Part shown: piece by piece, positions 6,341 through 13,091 of the stretch
Layout: each line of letters opens with the position of its first letter
How positions within the stretch are numbered: the first letter of the stretch is position 1
DNA from: Sphingobacteriia bacterium
GTDB taxonomy: Bacteria > Bacteroidota > Bacteroidia > Chitinophagales > Chitinophagaceae
Assembly (NCBI GenBank): GCA_004293505.1
Contig: RDYY01000013.1
Span: 1 to 13,091 of the forward strand
Length of the DNA: 13,091 nt
Reading direction: 5' to 3'
Translations under genes and position numbers: made by a program
Notes under the pieces: generated by a model
Seen by the model: only the letters and a program-made list of their open reading frames with translations
What the model was told of the DNA's origin: nothing
Databases searched by the model: none

Positions 6341-7657
6341 TCATTTTCCACTTTTTAATGCCGCCCCATACACTTCCAACGCCCTTTTGCGGGCGTCTTC
6401 GTGTACCACCATGGGTGACGCATAAGCTGTGGTTCCCCATTCAGGCACCCAGCGTTTTACGTATTTGGATTGGGGATCAAATTTTTGCCATTGCAATGTA
6501 GGATTGAAGACCCTGAAATAAGGTGCAGCATCACAACCACTGCCACTGGCCCATTGCCAGCCCCCATTGTTGGCGGCCAAATCAAAATCAAGCAGTTGTT
6601 GCGCAAAATAAGCTTCGCCCCAGCGCCAATCAATGAGCAAATGTTTGGTCAAAAAGGAGGCCACCACCATGCGCACCCGGTTGTGCATGAATCCAGTTGC
6701 ATTTAACTCGCGCATGCCTGCATCTACCAATGGATAGCCCGTTTTGCCCTGGCACCATTTTTCAAAATCGGCTTCATGGTGTCGCCACGCAATGTTGTCG
6801 TACTCGGGCTTGAAAGACAATCCCTTTCCTACCCGGGGAAAATGCCAAAGGATGGCATGGTAAAAATCACGCCAAATCAATTCATTCAAATAGGTTTCAT
6901 TGCCCGTTTGGGCTTCGGTGGCCAATTGACGAATAGACAAGGTGCCAAAACGCAGGTGAAGTCCCAAACGGGAGGTACCCTTTTCCATGGCAGGAAAATT
7001 TCGGTTTTGGCTGTATTGTTTCAACGTATCGGGATCCAGTTTTGCTGGCGGGAAAAAATCTTTTTCCATTTCTTCAAATCCCATGGACTGAAGGCTGGGT
7101 ATGGGATCTGCCTCCCAAAGCAAGAAACGGTCTGTCTTGGTTTCGGTAGGATACCGAGGTATGGGAGAAGCCAGTAATTTCTGTTTCCATTTTTTGGCAT
7201 AAGGAGTAAAGACGGTATAGGGCTTTCCATCGTCCTTGGTGACTTCGTCTTTTTCAAAAATCACTTGGTCTTTGAAGGTTTCAAAACCAATCCCCTTTGC
7301 TGCCAATTCCGCTCCTATGGATTGATCCCTTTCACGGGCATAGGGCTCATAGTCGTGGTTGGCATAGACTTTTTTGATGTCAAAACTTTCTTGCAAAGCT
7401 TTGAATGCTGCTGCTGGCTTGCCATAGAAAAACCAAAAACCACTTCCCTTTTCATTTAACCAATGGTGCAAAGTACTCAGGGTTTGGTGAATGAAGGCCA
7501 CTCGCTTGTCTGCCGGGGGGAGCAAGTCCAAAATCTCCCGGTCAAAAATAAATACAGGCAAAACTTTTTCTTCCCCATTCAGGGCCTGCCACAAAGCATG
7601 TTGATCCCGCAAACGCAGGTCTCTCCTGAACCAACAAATGGATATGGATGGTCGCAT
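6341..7657 (-). CDS. phr: Deoxyribodipyrimidine photolyase (class I CPD photolyase/cryptochrome family)
   Basis: This FAD enzyme uses blue or near-UV light to split cyclobutane pyrimidine dimers in DNA. The 438-residue protein has the N-terminal antenna domain (WFRRDLRLRD at 9-18, NHDYEPYARERD at 100-111) and the C-terminal FAD domain (NELIWRDFY at 258-266, KTGYPLVDAGMRELNATGFMHNR in the 305-327 region, AANNGGWQWASGSGCDAAPY at 361-380). By alignment with E. coli PhrB, the electron-transfer tryptophans correspond to Trp291, Trp344 and Trp367. The flavin-facing Asn (Asn363) and the dimer-contacting Glu259, Trp262 and Trp369 are also present. The full set favours an active CPD photolyase over a signalling cryptochrome. 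The antenna chromophore cannot be read from the sequence. The ATG at 7655-7657 is 33 bp after the T run of the upstream OmpA terminator, so it probably has its own weak promoter or depends on readthrough. Confidence 0.95.
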   Translation of the reverse strand: MRPSISICWFRRDLRLRDQHALWQALNGEEKVLPVFIFDREILDLLPPADKRVAFIHQTLSTLHHWLNEKGSGFWFFYGKPAAAFKALQESFDIKKVYANHDYEPYARERDQSIGAELAAKGIGFETFKDQVIFEKDEVTKDDGKPYTVFTPYAKKWKQKLLASPIPRYPTETKTDRFLLWEADPIPSLQSMGFEEMEKDFFPPAKLDPDTLKQYSQNRNFPAMEKGTSRLGLHLRFGTLSIRQLATEAQTGNETYLNELIWRDFYHAILWHFPRVGKGLSFKPEYDNIAWRHHEADFEKWCQGKTGYPLVDAGMRELNATGFMHNRVRMVVASFLTKHLLIDWRWGEAYFAQQLLDFDLAANNGGWQWASGSGCDAAPYFRVFNPTLQWQKFDPQSKYVKRWVPEWGTTAYASPMVVHEDARKRALEVYGAALKSGK

Positions 7658-7690
7658 GGAATTTTAACACCAAGGGCCTTGATTTGTTGC

Positions 7691-7721
7691 AAAAAAAAGA
7701 CCCGGCCATTGGCCGGGTCTT
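7691..7721 (-). terminator. Rho-independent terminator of the OmpA-family gene
   Basis: On the minus strand an 11 bp perfect stem (AAGACCCGGCC / GGCCGGGTCTT) with a 3 nt loop is followed directly by eight T residues (7698-7691). It lies 21 bp after the stop of the OmpA-family gene and before photolyase, so it separates the two genes. The GC-rich stem and uninterrupted T run make this the clearest terminator in the window. Confidence 0.93.
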
Positions 7722-7742
7722 GAAGGAAAATTTTTGGACTGA

Positions 7743-9134
7743 TTAGTTCACAAATTTGGGAATCAATACAGTGCGGCGGTTAACACCACGGCCTTCTTTG
7801 GACTTGTTGTCCGCAATGGGGCGAGTGGAGCCATAACCAGTTGAAGTCAATCGATCAGCAGCAATGCCTTGTTTAACCAAGTAGTTCTTCACGGCATCGG
7901 CACGCTTTTGAGACAAGGGGTTGTTGATCTTGTCGGTACCGGTGTTGTCGGTGTGACCTTCAATGTCGATGTGCATGTTGGGGTATTTCTTCAAGAGTTC
8001 CAACAAGGGTCCAACTTTGGATTTGGCACGGGCCACATTGGCCAATTTAGCCGTTCCAGTTTGGAAGTAGAAGCTGCGGGCAGCATCAATCAATTGCTTG
8101 CTCATGTCTGGGCAACCAAAATTGCTGGCAACACCGGCTTCGTTGGGACACTTATCTTCTTCGTCATTTACACCATCACCATCGGTATCAGGAATGGGGC
8201 AACCAGCGTAGCGGGCCAAACCAGCCACAGTGGGACATTTGTCTTCTTCGTCGTTCACACCATCTTTATCGGTATCAGGTACAGGACAGCCTTGGTATTT
8301 GGCCAATCCAGCAACAGTAGGACACTTGTCTTGCTCATCGTTGACGCCATCTTTGTCGGTGTCAGGTACAGGACAGCCTTGGTATTTGGCCAATCCAGCA
8401 ACAGTAGGACATTTGTCTTGGTCATCTATTACACCATCACCGTCGGTGTCCTTGGGTGCAGGAGGAGGAGGAGGTGCAATAACGGCAACGGGGGCAGGTG
8501 CAGCACCTTTTTTCTCGAACAATCTTACTTTCAGACCCACTTGCAGACCCTGATCGTAAAATTTGATGTCGCCTTTGTTGGCATTGCGGCTTGCTTCTGT
8601 TTTTCTGTCAGAAAGGCCATACATGTAACGGGCATAACCACTCACCAAGCTATTGGGGAAAAGTTCTACTCCACCAGTTACCATACCGGAGACTTGCGTA
8701 AACTCATCTCTTGAGAAGTTAGAGGGAGCATCATTGTTCAGGTTGAGGTTGTAATTCACCTGGGGGCCAAACAAGAAAGCAAAATTGTTTGAAGCGTGGT
8801 ATTTAACCAAAACAGGCAAACTCAAATAACCCATTCTACCGTCAAATTGACCAGCAGGGTTATTGTTGCCAACATAATTGTAAACATTGTATTGGAGTTG
8901 GGGTTCCAAAGACCATTTCTTGGCCAAAGCGAAATTTACCCAAACACCCCCGGCAAATCCAGTACCTGTTTTGTAGGCAATATTGGAGTTAACGTTTTTC
9001 ACCCGCATGGTGGTGAAATTGGCGGCTCCCAAGATACCTCCAGAAACCTTGGTTTTACCTGTTTGTTTTTGGGCATTCACTGCCGTAGAAGAGAGCAAGA
9101 TAAGGGCTCCCAACAATCCGAAAAGATTTTTCAT
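7743..9134 (-). CDS. OmpA-family outer-membrane protein with beta-barrel and TSP3 calcium-binding repeats
   Basis: A 463-residue envelope protein that should anchor the outer membrane to peptidoglycan. Order of parts: signal peptide 1-21 (cleavage after VNA), an outer-membrane beta-barrel-like domain about 22-207 with alternating aromatic strands, a Pro/Ala linker 211-228, four thrombospondin type 3 repeats 229-342 of the DTDxDGVxDxxDKCP type, and an OmpA C-terminal domain about 350-463. The peptidoglycan-binding Asp396 (GHTDNTG) and Arg411 (SQKRAD) are 15 residues apart as in other OmpA domains, and the NRR motif is present near the end. The ATG at 9132-9134 starts directly at the signal peptide; a TTG ten codons upstream would add a polar tail and overlap the promoter candidate. 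A strong terminator follows. The clean signal and terminator suggest an abundant monocistronic message. Confidence 0.94.
   Translation of the reverse strand: MKNLFGLLGALILLSSTAVNAQKQTGKTKVSGGILGAANFTTMRVKNVNSNIAYKTGTGFAGGVWVNFALAKKWSLEPQLQYNVYNYVGNNNPAGQFDGRMGYLSLPVLVKYHASNNFAFLFGPQVNYNLNLNNDAPSNFSRDEFTQVSGMVTGGVELFPNSLVSGYARYMYGLSDRKTEASRNANKGDIKFYDQGLQVGLKVRLFEKKGAAPAPVAVIAPPPPPAPKDTDGDGVIDDQDKCPTVAGLAKYQGCPVPDTDKDGVNDEQDKCPTVAGLAKYQGCPVPDTDKDGVNDEEDKCPTVAGLARYAGCPIPDTDGDGVNDEEDKCPNEAGVASNFGCPDMSKQLIDAARSFYFQTGTAKLANVARAKSKVGPLLELLKKYPNMHIDIEGHTDNTGTDKINNPLSQKRADAVKNYLVKQGIAADRLTSTGYGSTRPIADNKSKEGRGVNRRTVLIPKFVN
8109..8450 (-). repeat. Four 87 bp tandem units encoding TSP3 repeats
   Basis: Units run at 8364-8450, 8277-8363, 8190-8276 and 8109-8189 (the last is shorter). 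Each encodes a 29-residue module DTDxDGVxDxxDKCP plus a GLAxYxGCPxP tail. The first two units share 50 identical consecutive bases (8275-8324 and 8362-8411), which suggests recent unit duplication or gene conversion; the fourth unit is the most diverged. Confidence 0.95.
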
Positions 9135-9161
9135 TGCTGCGTTTTTTTGGTTTTTCTTTTC

Positions 9162-9168
9162 CAAAGTA
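9162..9168 (-). promoter_or_regulatory. Promoter-like TACTTTG upstream of the OmpA-family gene
   Basis: TACTTTG on the minus strand, 27 nt before the ATG, resembles the TAnnTTTG box but is one base short. No TTG sits at the normal -33 distance. Position in the 85 bp spacer supports a promoter here; the exact box is uncertain. Confidence 0.3.
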
Positions 9169-9219
9169 TGGAAAATAACACCGCTAAGTTAGTTTTCTTG
9201 GCACATATAGCAAAAAAAA

Positions 9220-10068
9220 TTATCCCATAGAGCGCATTAATTCTCTCCAAAGTTCCAAGGTTTGGTCAGCACGATAGGTCTTGTCCTGAAAAGATTTGAC
9301 CCAACGCATGGGATGAATAGCATTGGACAAAAACACTTCGCCTGCTGTCAACAAATCAGCGGGTTGGATGCTTTGTTCGGACACGGACCAGCCTCCAGTT
9401 CGGGCCACTTGCAAAATTTTTCGGCGCATGACGCCAGCTATGGGGCCTTCTGAAAGAGCAGGGGTCAACAATCGGCCTTTTTCGAGTAGAAATAAATTGG
9501 CAATAGTGCTGTCGGCAATGCCTCCATTTGGGTTGCACAAAAGGGCATCGTTCCAATGGTGCTGACGGGCCCATTTTGCTGCCATGACATAGGGCAGGAA
9601 TTGATTGGTTTTCAGGCCTGAAAAAGCATCCTTGGGTTTGACCGCCAGGGGATAGATTCCAATGTCTAACCCATTGCTGTTCCATTGGTCATGGCCCAAG
9701 GGCAGGGGCCAGGATTGAACCAATAACCTGGGCGCATCCGAAACGGCATCGTACAATCCCCCTTCACCCCGGTAGACGGTTAAACGAATGCGTGCGCCCT
9801 TTTCCTGTTTGTTCTTTTTGACCAACTGGCCAATGGTTTCTAAAAGAAAAGCGGTTGTAAAATGGGGCGGGACATCAAAACCCAGTTGGTCCAAGGTAGA
9901 AAAGAGCCTTTCCCAGTGAAAATCGGCCAAAAGCAAGCGCCCATCCAACCATTTCATGGTCTCAAAACAGCCGTCACCATAGCGAAAAGACCGGTTATCG
10001 GCCAGGATCAATGGCTGGTTGGCCGACAAGAATTTGGTGTTGTGAAAAAGAAAGGGAGAAGGCTGCAT
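9220..10068 (-). CDS. Class IV aminotransferase, aminodeoxychorismate lyase/BCAT-like
   Basis: A 282-residue PLP enzyme of fold type IV. The family includes 4-amino-4-deoxychorismate lyase (PabC, making p-aminobenzoate for folate), branched-chain aminotransferase and D-amino acid aminotransferase. Visible landmarks are RYGDGCFETM (29-38), a RIRLTVYRGEGG strand, the probable PLP lysine Lys153 in LKTNQFLPYV, the ADSTIANLF segment (185-193), and GPIAGVMRRKI (208-218). The short sequence and the GLK/GVMR pattern favour a PabC-like lyase, but family members are hard to tell apart. Asp186 occupies the position where homologues usually carry the Glu that pairs with the PLP ring nitrogen. I chose the ATG at 10066-10068. 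A TTG at 10101 is in frame but lies in the promoter. The gene is divergent from nif3. Confidence 0.85.
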   Translation of the reverse strand: MQPSPFLFHNTKFLSANQPLILADNRSFRYGDGCFETMKWLDGRLLLADFHWERLFSTLDQLGFDVPPHFTTAFLLETIGQLVKKNKQEKGARIRLTVYRGEGGLYDAVSDAPRLLVQSWPLPLGHDQWNSNGLDIGIYPLAVKPKDAFSGLKTNQFLPYVMAAKWARQHHWNDALLCNPNGGIADSTIANLFLLEKGRLLTPALSEGPIAGVMRRKILQVARTGGWSVSEQSIQPADLLTAGEVFLSNAIHPMRWVKSFQDKTYRADQTLELWRELMRSMG

Positions 10069-10072
10069 GGCG

Positions 10073-10101
10073 CAAAGATAGATGCACTGTACATTCGCCA
10101 A
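10073..10101 (-). promoter_or_regulatory. Complete Bacteroidota-type promoter TTG-N18-TATCTTTG
   Basis: On the minus strand TTG (10101-10099) is followed after 18 nt by TATCTTTG (10080-10073), matching the Bacteroidota consensus TTG-N17-23-TAnnTTTG exactly. Only four bases separate the box from the ATG of the class IV aminotransferase, so the transcript would begin at or beside the start codon. Confidence 0.6.
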
Positions 10102-10111
10102 AACCCTTTCT

Positions 10112-11233
10112 ATGCCATCATCTCAGCCAGGGCCCAGCTGTCAGGACATCATCCAATCCTTGGAAAGCTTGGCCCCGCTTGCCTTTCAGGAAACTTATGA
10201 CAACAGTGGTTTTATAGTGGGTGATCCCCAATCAACCTGCACGGGGGTGCTTTGTACCCTGGATGCAACAGAAGAGGTGATAGAAGAAGCCATTGCAAAA
10301 GGGGTTAACCTGGTGGTCGCCCACCACCCCATTTTGTTCAAAGCCACCAAGGGCTTGACGGGCAAAAATTATGCGGAAAAGGCACTGATCAAAGCCATTC
10401 AAAACAAAGTTGTCTTGTATGCCATCCACACCAATTTGGACAATGTCATGGGGGGCGTCAACAGCCGAATGGCCATGGCTTTGGGCTTGGTGGATACCCA
10501 GGTTTTACAACCCCGCAAAGACTTGCTGCACCTCTTGATCACCTATGTGCCGGAGGCTTACTTGGCGCCGGTACAATCCGCTTTGTTTGCAGCGGGTGCG
10601 GGTGAGATAGGTCAATACAGCGCTTGCAGTTTTCACTCCCCAGGTACGGGGGGCTTTACTGGTTCAAACCAAAGCAATCCCTTTGTAGGAGAGCCGGGAA
10701 AAGCACATACCGAAAAAGAAGAAAGAGTAGAAGTCTTGGTACCCCGTCACCTAGAAAAAAAAGTATTAAAAGCCTTACACAATGCCCATCCTTACGAAGA
10801 AGTGGCTTATTACCTGATCCCCGTGAACAATGCCCACAGCACGGTGGGCAGCGGGCTGATGGGCCGATTGCCAACACCCCTTTTGGAACAGGATTGGTTA
10901 AAAAAAGTACAAGCTTGTTTTGGACTCAAAGCCCTTCAGCACAGTCCATTATTGGGCAAACCAGTGCAAAAAGTGGCTTTGTGCGGGGGCAGTGGCAGTT
11001 TTTTGAGTGGCGCCGCCCGGGCGGCCGGCGCCGATGTTTTTTTGACCGCCGACGTCAAATACCACGAATTCTTTGATGCTGAAAACCAGCTGGTGATCAC
11101 TTCTATTGGGCATTGGGAAAGTGAGCAATTTACCATCGACCTGCTTTTTGAGCATTTGCAAGCCAAATTCCCTACCTTTGCCGTCCTAAAATCTACCACA
11201 GTGACCAACCCTGTGGCATATTTTATGGGTTAA
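10112..11233 (+). CDS. Nif3/YbgI-family dinuclear metal-centre protein, long form
   Basis: A 373-residue member of the Nif3-like family, often mislabelled 'GTP cyclohydrolase I type 2'; the cellular function is not settled. Predicted metal ligands are His71 and His72 (AHHP), Asp110 (TNLD), and His334 and Glu338 (GHWESE), which match the five ligands of E. coli YbgI with the same 4-residue spacing at the end. The segment from about 135 to 240, including VEVLVPRHLEKKVLKAL and AHPYEEVAYYLIPV, is the inserted PII/CutA-like domain of the long bacterial form. YbgI at about 247 residues lacks it. The N-terminal ETYDNSGFIVGD motif is typical. I chose the ATG at 10112 because the upstream in-frame ATG at 10082 lies in the divergent promoter. 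The zinc-ribbon gene follows after 22 bp, a pairing seen in many phyla. Confidence 0.93.
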   Translation: MPSSQPGPSCQDIIQSLESLAPLAFQETYDNSGFIVGDPQSTCTGVLCTLDATEEVIEEAIAKGVNLVVAHHPILFKATKGLTGKNYAEKALIKAIQNKVVLYAIHTNLDNVMGGVNSRMAMALGLVDTQVLQPRKDLLHLLITYVPEAYLAPVQSALFAAGAGEIGQYSACSFHSPGTGGFTGSNQSNPFVGEPGKAHTEKEERVEVLVPRHLEKKVLKALHNAHPYEEVAYYLIPVNNAHSTVGSGLMGRLPTPLLEQDWLKKVQACFGLKALQHSPLLGKPVQKVALCGGSGSFLSGAARAAGADVFLTADVKYHEFFDAENQLVITSIGHWESEQFTIDLLFEHLQAKFPTFAVLKSTTVTNPVAYFMG

Positions 11234-11255
11234 TCATTCAAACCACAACCGCAAC

Positions 11256-12011
11256 ATGGCCGCCGTTAAAGATTTCTCTGTAGAAGAAAAATTGGTCAAC
11301 CTTCTGCGCTTACAAAAGACCGACAGCAAATTAGACGAGATCCAAGTGCTCAAGGGCGAATTGCCCATGGAAGTGAAAGACTTGGAAGACGAAATCCTGG
11401 GATTGAACACCCGCCAAACCCGCATTGAAGAAGTCATCAATGGCATGACCGAATTCATTGAAGGCCGCAAAAATGCCATCAAGGATGCCGAAGCCCTGAT
11501 TGCCAAATACGAGAAGCAAAGCGACAACGTCAAGAACAACCGCGAATTTGAAGCCATCAACAAAGAGGTAGAAATGCAGCAGTTGGAAGTAAAGTTGTGC
11601 GAAAAACAAATCCGTGACGCCAACGAAGATTTGGCCGAGAAAGTAAAGGCTTTGGAAATTGCCAAAAAAGAAGTGGCCACCAAAGAAGGCGTGCTGAACC
11701 ACAAAAAGGGAGAACTGGAGAAAATCATTGCCGATACCGAGAAAGAAGAAACAGCCCTTAACAAATTGAGTGCCGATGCCCGTGCCCACATTGACGACCG
11801 TTTGATGTACAGCTATGACCGCATCCGCAAAAGCTACCGCAACGGCTTGGCTGTAGTACCGGTAGAACGGGATGCTTGTGGGGGTTGCTTCAACTCCATC
11901 CCTCCCCAGCGCCAAAGCGAGATTCGTTTGCACAAAAAAATCATCGTTTGCGAAAACTGCGGCCGCATTTTGGTGGACGCCGATTTGAATGACAGCGTTG
12001 AAGTAAAATAA
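11256..12011 (+). CDS. Coiled-coil protein with C-terminal C4 zinc ribbon (zf-RING_7/FlgZ-CT398-like)
   Basis: A 251-residue protein made of a long, highly charged alpha-helical hairpin (about 10-195, rich in Glu and Lys with heptad-like leucines and no prolines after residue 40) followed by a zinc ribbon. The ribbon ligands are Cys208 and Cys211 (ACGGC) and Cys232 and Cys235 (CENCG), a CxxC-x20-CxxC layout. This is the architecture of the family that includes Helicobacter HP0958 (FlgZ) and Chlamydia CT398, where it acts as a scaffold or chaperone and has been linked to RpoN and nucleic acid binding. The role in Bacteroidota is unknown. It follows nif3 by 22 bp in the same direction, and a strong hairpin follows it, so the two form a compact operon. 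Confidence 0.9.
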   Translation: MAAVKDFSVEEKLVNLLRLQKTDSKLDEIQVLKGELPMEVKDLEDEILGLNTRQTRIEEVINGMTEFIEGRKNAIKDAEALIAKYEKQSDNVKNNREFEAINKEVEMQQLEVKLCEKQIRDANEDLAEKVKALEIAKKEVATKEGVLNHKKGELEKIIADTEKEETALNKLSADARAHIDDRLMYSYDRIRKSYRNGLAVVPVERDACGGCFNSIPPQRQSEIRLHKKIIVCENCGRILVDADLNDSVEVK

Positions 12012-12029
12012 ATCGCAAAACATTCTTCT

Positions 12030-12063
12030 GAAAGGGCTTCCATGGAAGCCCTTTCTTATTTTT
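12030..12063 (+). terminator. Terminator hairpin after the zinc-ribbon gene
   Basis: A perfect 26 bp palindrome (12030-12055, arms GAAAGGGCTTCCA / TGGAAGCCCTTTC) lies 19 bp after the stop codon, followed by a T-rich tail TTATTTTT broken by one A. It should end the nif3-zinc-ribbon transcript. The next gene starts just 8 bp after the tail. Confidence 0.85.
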
Positions 12064-12070
12064 ACGGAAG

Positions 12071-13091
12071 ATGAAAAAAAGCGGGCACTTGTTGGGATGG
12101 TTGGTCATGGTGCTGTGGGCCCATGCGGTGGGTGCTCAAATGCGATACCAATTCAACACCAAGTGTTTGGTCACTTACCAAGCCATTACCCGCTTGGAAT
12201 CCGTGCCCGCGAGGAACTTTTTGGAGGACCTCAAAAAAACAGAACCCCAGAATGCTGCTCCCGTCATGCTGGAAGATTATTTGGATTTTTTTCAACTCTT
12301 CATCAACGAAGACCCAAATGATTATGCCCGCTTGTACCCACAGTTTCAAACCCGCTTGGATCGCCTCTCCAAGGCTGATAAAGCCTCTCCCTTTTATTTG
12401 TATGGACTGGCCGTTGTTCGCAGCCACAGGGCCATTGTGCAAATCAAATTCAACCATTATTGGGATGCTGCCCGGGATTTGCGCAAAGCTTATTTGCTCT
12501 TAGAAGAAAACCAAGAACGCTACCCTGGGTTCAGTCCCAACACCCTGTTGTTTGCCAGTTTACAGACAGTTATCGGAACCCTTCCCTCCTCTTACAAGTG
12601 GATTGTTAACCTCTTGGGCATGAAGGGTGATTTGAATGGCGGCTTAGAAAAAATAAAAGCCTTGGCCAACAGCAAAGACCCCTGGGCAAAAGTATTTTTT
12701 CCAGAAACAGCTTTTGTATATCCCTATTTGCTTTTTCATTTGGCCAATCGACCCGATGAAGCCCTTGCTTTTGTGCGCAACAACCAATTGGACTTGGTCA
12801 ATAACCACTTACACGCTTACATGGCCGCCAATTTGTACCTGAACCACAAAGAAGCAGCCCGCAGCAAACAAGTCATTGAAAGCCGAAACCCCTCCCCAAC
12901 TTACATGCCCTTGGTGGTCTGGGATTTTACGTTGGGCTATGTACACCTTTACCATTTGGAATACCAGCTGGCCCAGCAACATTATGAATCTTTTTTGCGC
13001 CAGTTCAAGGGCAAGTTTTATGTGAAAGAAGTGTACCAAAGAATAGCTTGGGCACAGTATTTACAAGGCCAAGAACAAAAAGCCAAAGCCA
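12071..13091 (+). CDS. Secreted TPR-like protein with TTC39/Iml2-like motif, 3' truncated
   Basis: The frame opens with ATG at 12071 and stays open for 340 codons to the window edge, so the protein is incomplete. Residues 1-22 form a signal peptide (basic start, hydrophobic core, cleavage after VGA), placing the protein in the periplasm or outer membrane. The rest is alpha-helical and rich in aromatic and Ala residues, with helix pairs that resemble TPR units, for example ALAFVRNNQLDLVNNHLHAY and YQLAQQHYESFLRQF. Residues 164-192 (LQTVIGTLP, then a short gap, then NLLGMKGDLNGG) resemble the diagnostic segment of eukaryotic TTC39/Iml2 proteins (DUF3808), where 'LLP...LLxxxGFxGDRxxGL' is conserved. 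That similarity is from memory and needs a profile search. The terminator just upstream implies a separate promoter, which I could not locate; GGAAG lies immediately before the ATG. Confidence 0.75.
   Translation, partial: MKKSGHLLGWLVMVLWAHAVGAQMRYQFNTKCLVTYQAITRLESVPARNFLEDLKKTEPQNAAPVMLEDYLDFFQLFINEDPNDYARLYPQFQTRLDRLSKADKASPFYLYGLAVVRSHRAIVQIKFNHYWDAARDLRKAYLLLEENQERYPGFSPNTLLFASLQTVIGTLPSSYKWIVNLLGMKGDLNGGLEKIKALANSKDPWAKVFFPETAFVYPYLLFHLANRPDEALAFVRNNQLDLVNNHLHAYMAANLYLNHKEAARSKQVIESRNPSPTYMPLVVWDFTLGYVHLYHLEYQLAQQHYESFLRQFKGKFYVKEVYQRIAWAQYLQGQEQKAKA

Noticed and set aside
7869..8714. 281-codon open frame antisense to the OmpA-family gene.
   Set aside because: It lies wholly over the signal-bearing, domain-complete OmpA gene, and its product is low-complexity because it reads the TSP3 tandem units backwards.
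11234..12023. Long minus-strand frames (185 and 230 codons) opposite the zinc-ribbon gene.
   Set aside because: They are shadows of a lysine/glutamate-rich coiled coil, giving Phe/Leu/Ser-rich translations without motifs; the plus-strand frame has a perfect C4 zinc ribbon.

Overview
The window looks like chromosomal DNA of a Bacteroidota bacterium, most likely from the Chitinophagaceae or a close relative. The evidence is an OmpA-family porin with thrombospondin type 3 repeats, TAnnTTTG-type promoter boxes, weak Shine-Dalgarno signals, a Bacteroidota-style class C serine hydrolase tail, and futalosine-pathway menaquinone genes. The genus assignment is inference. I see no transposase, integrase, phage gene, tRNA, rRNA or CRISPR array. 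The content is mostly housekeeping, in short operons on both strands.

Layout from left to right. (1) Plus strand, 1-2128: the end of a serine hydrolase with a DUF3471-like tail, a GNAT acetyltransferase of the diamine (SSAT-like) type that overlaps it by 4 bp, and a GH5 glycoside hydrolase predicted to be a lipoprotein. (2) Minus strand, 4721-2130: two paralogous 6-pyruvoyl-tetrahydropterin synthases (both with the C-x5-HGH motif), GTP cyclohydrolase I (folE) and malonyl-CoA:ACP transacylase (fabD). One synthase gene overlaps folE by up to 44 bp, and fabD ends 1 nt from the GH5 stop codon. (3) Plus strand, 4790-6258: mqnB and mqnD of the futalosine menaquinone pathway, divergent from the pterin genes across a 68 bp spacer with back-to-back promoter-like boxes. 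(4) Minus strand, 10068-6341: a class IV aminotransferase/aminodeoxychorismate lyase-like gene, an OmpA/TSP3 outer-membrane protein with a clear terminator, and a DNA photolyase. (5) Plus strand, 10112-13091: a long-form Nif3/YbgI protein, a coiled-coil C4 zinc-ribbon protein, a strong terminator hairpin, and a secreted TPR-like protein that runs off the window.

How the genes work together. FolE makes dihydroneopterin triphosphate, and the adjacent synthases would convert it to 6-pyruvoyl-tetrahydropterin, which points to a tetrahydropterin branch rather than only folate or queuosine. The aminodeoxychorismate lyase-like gene could supply p-aminobenzoate for folate. MqnB and MqnD are non-consecutive-in-function partners in menaquinone synthesis, with MqnA and MqnC expected elsewhere. 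Nif3 plus zinc ribbon is a widely recurring pair of poorly defined function.

I did not find a clear undescribed defence or mobile system. The most interesting items are the duplicated C-x5-HGH synthases beside folE, the overlapping ptpS/folE reading frames with a TTG start, the TTC39/Iml2-like motif in the last protein, the possibly leaderless aminotransferase promoter, and the back-to-back mqnB/ptpS promoters.
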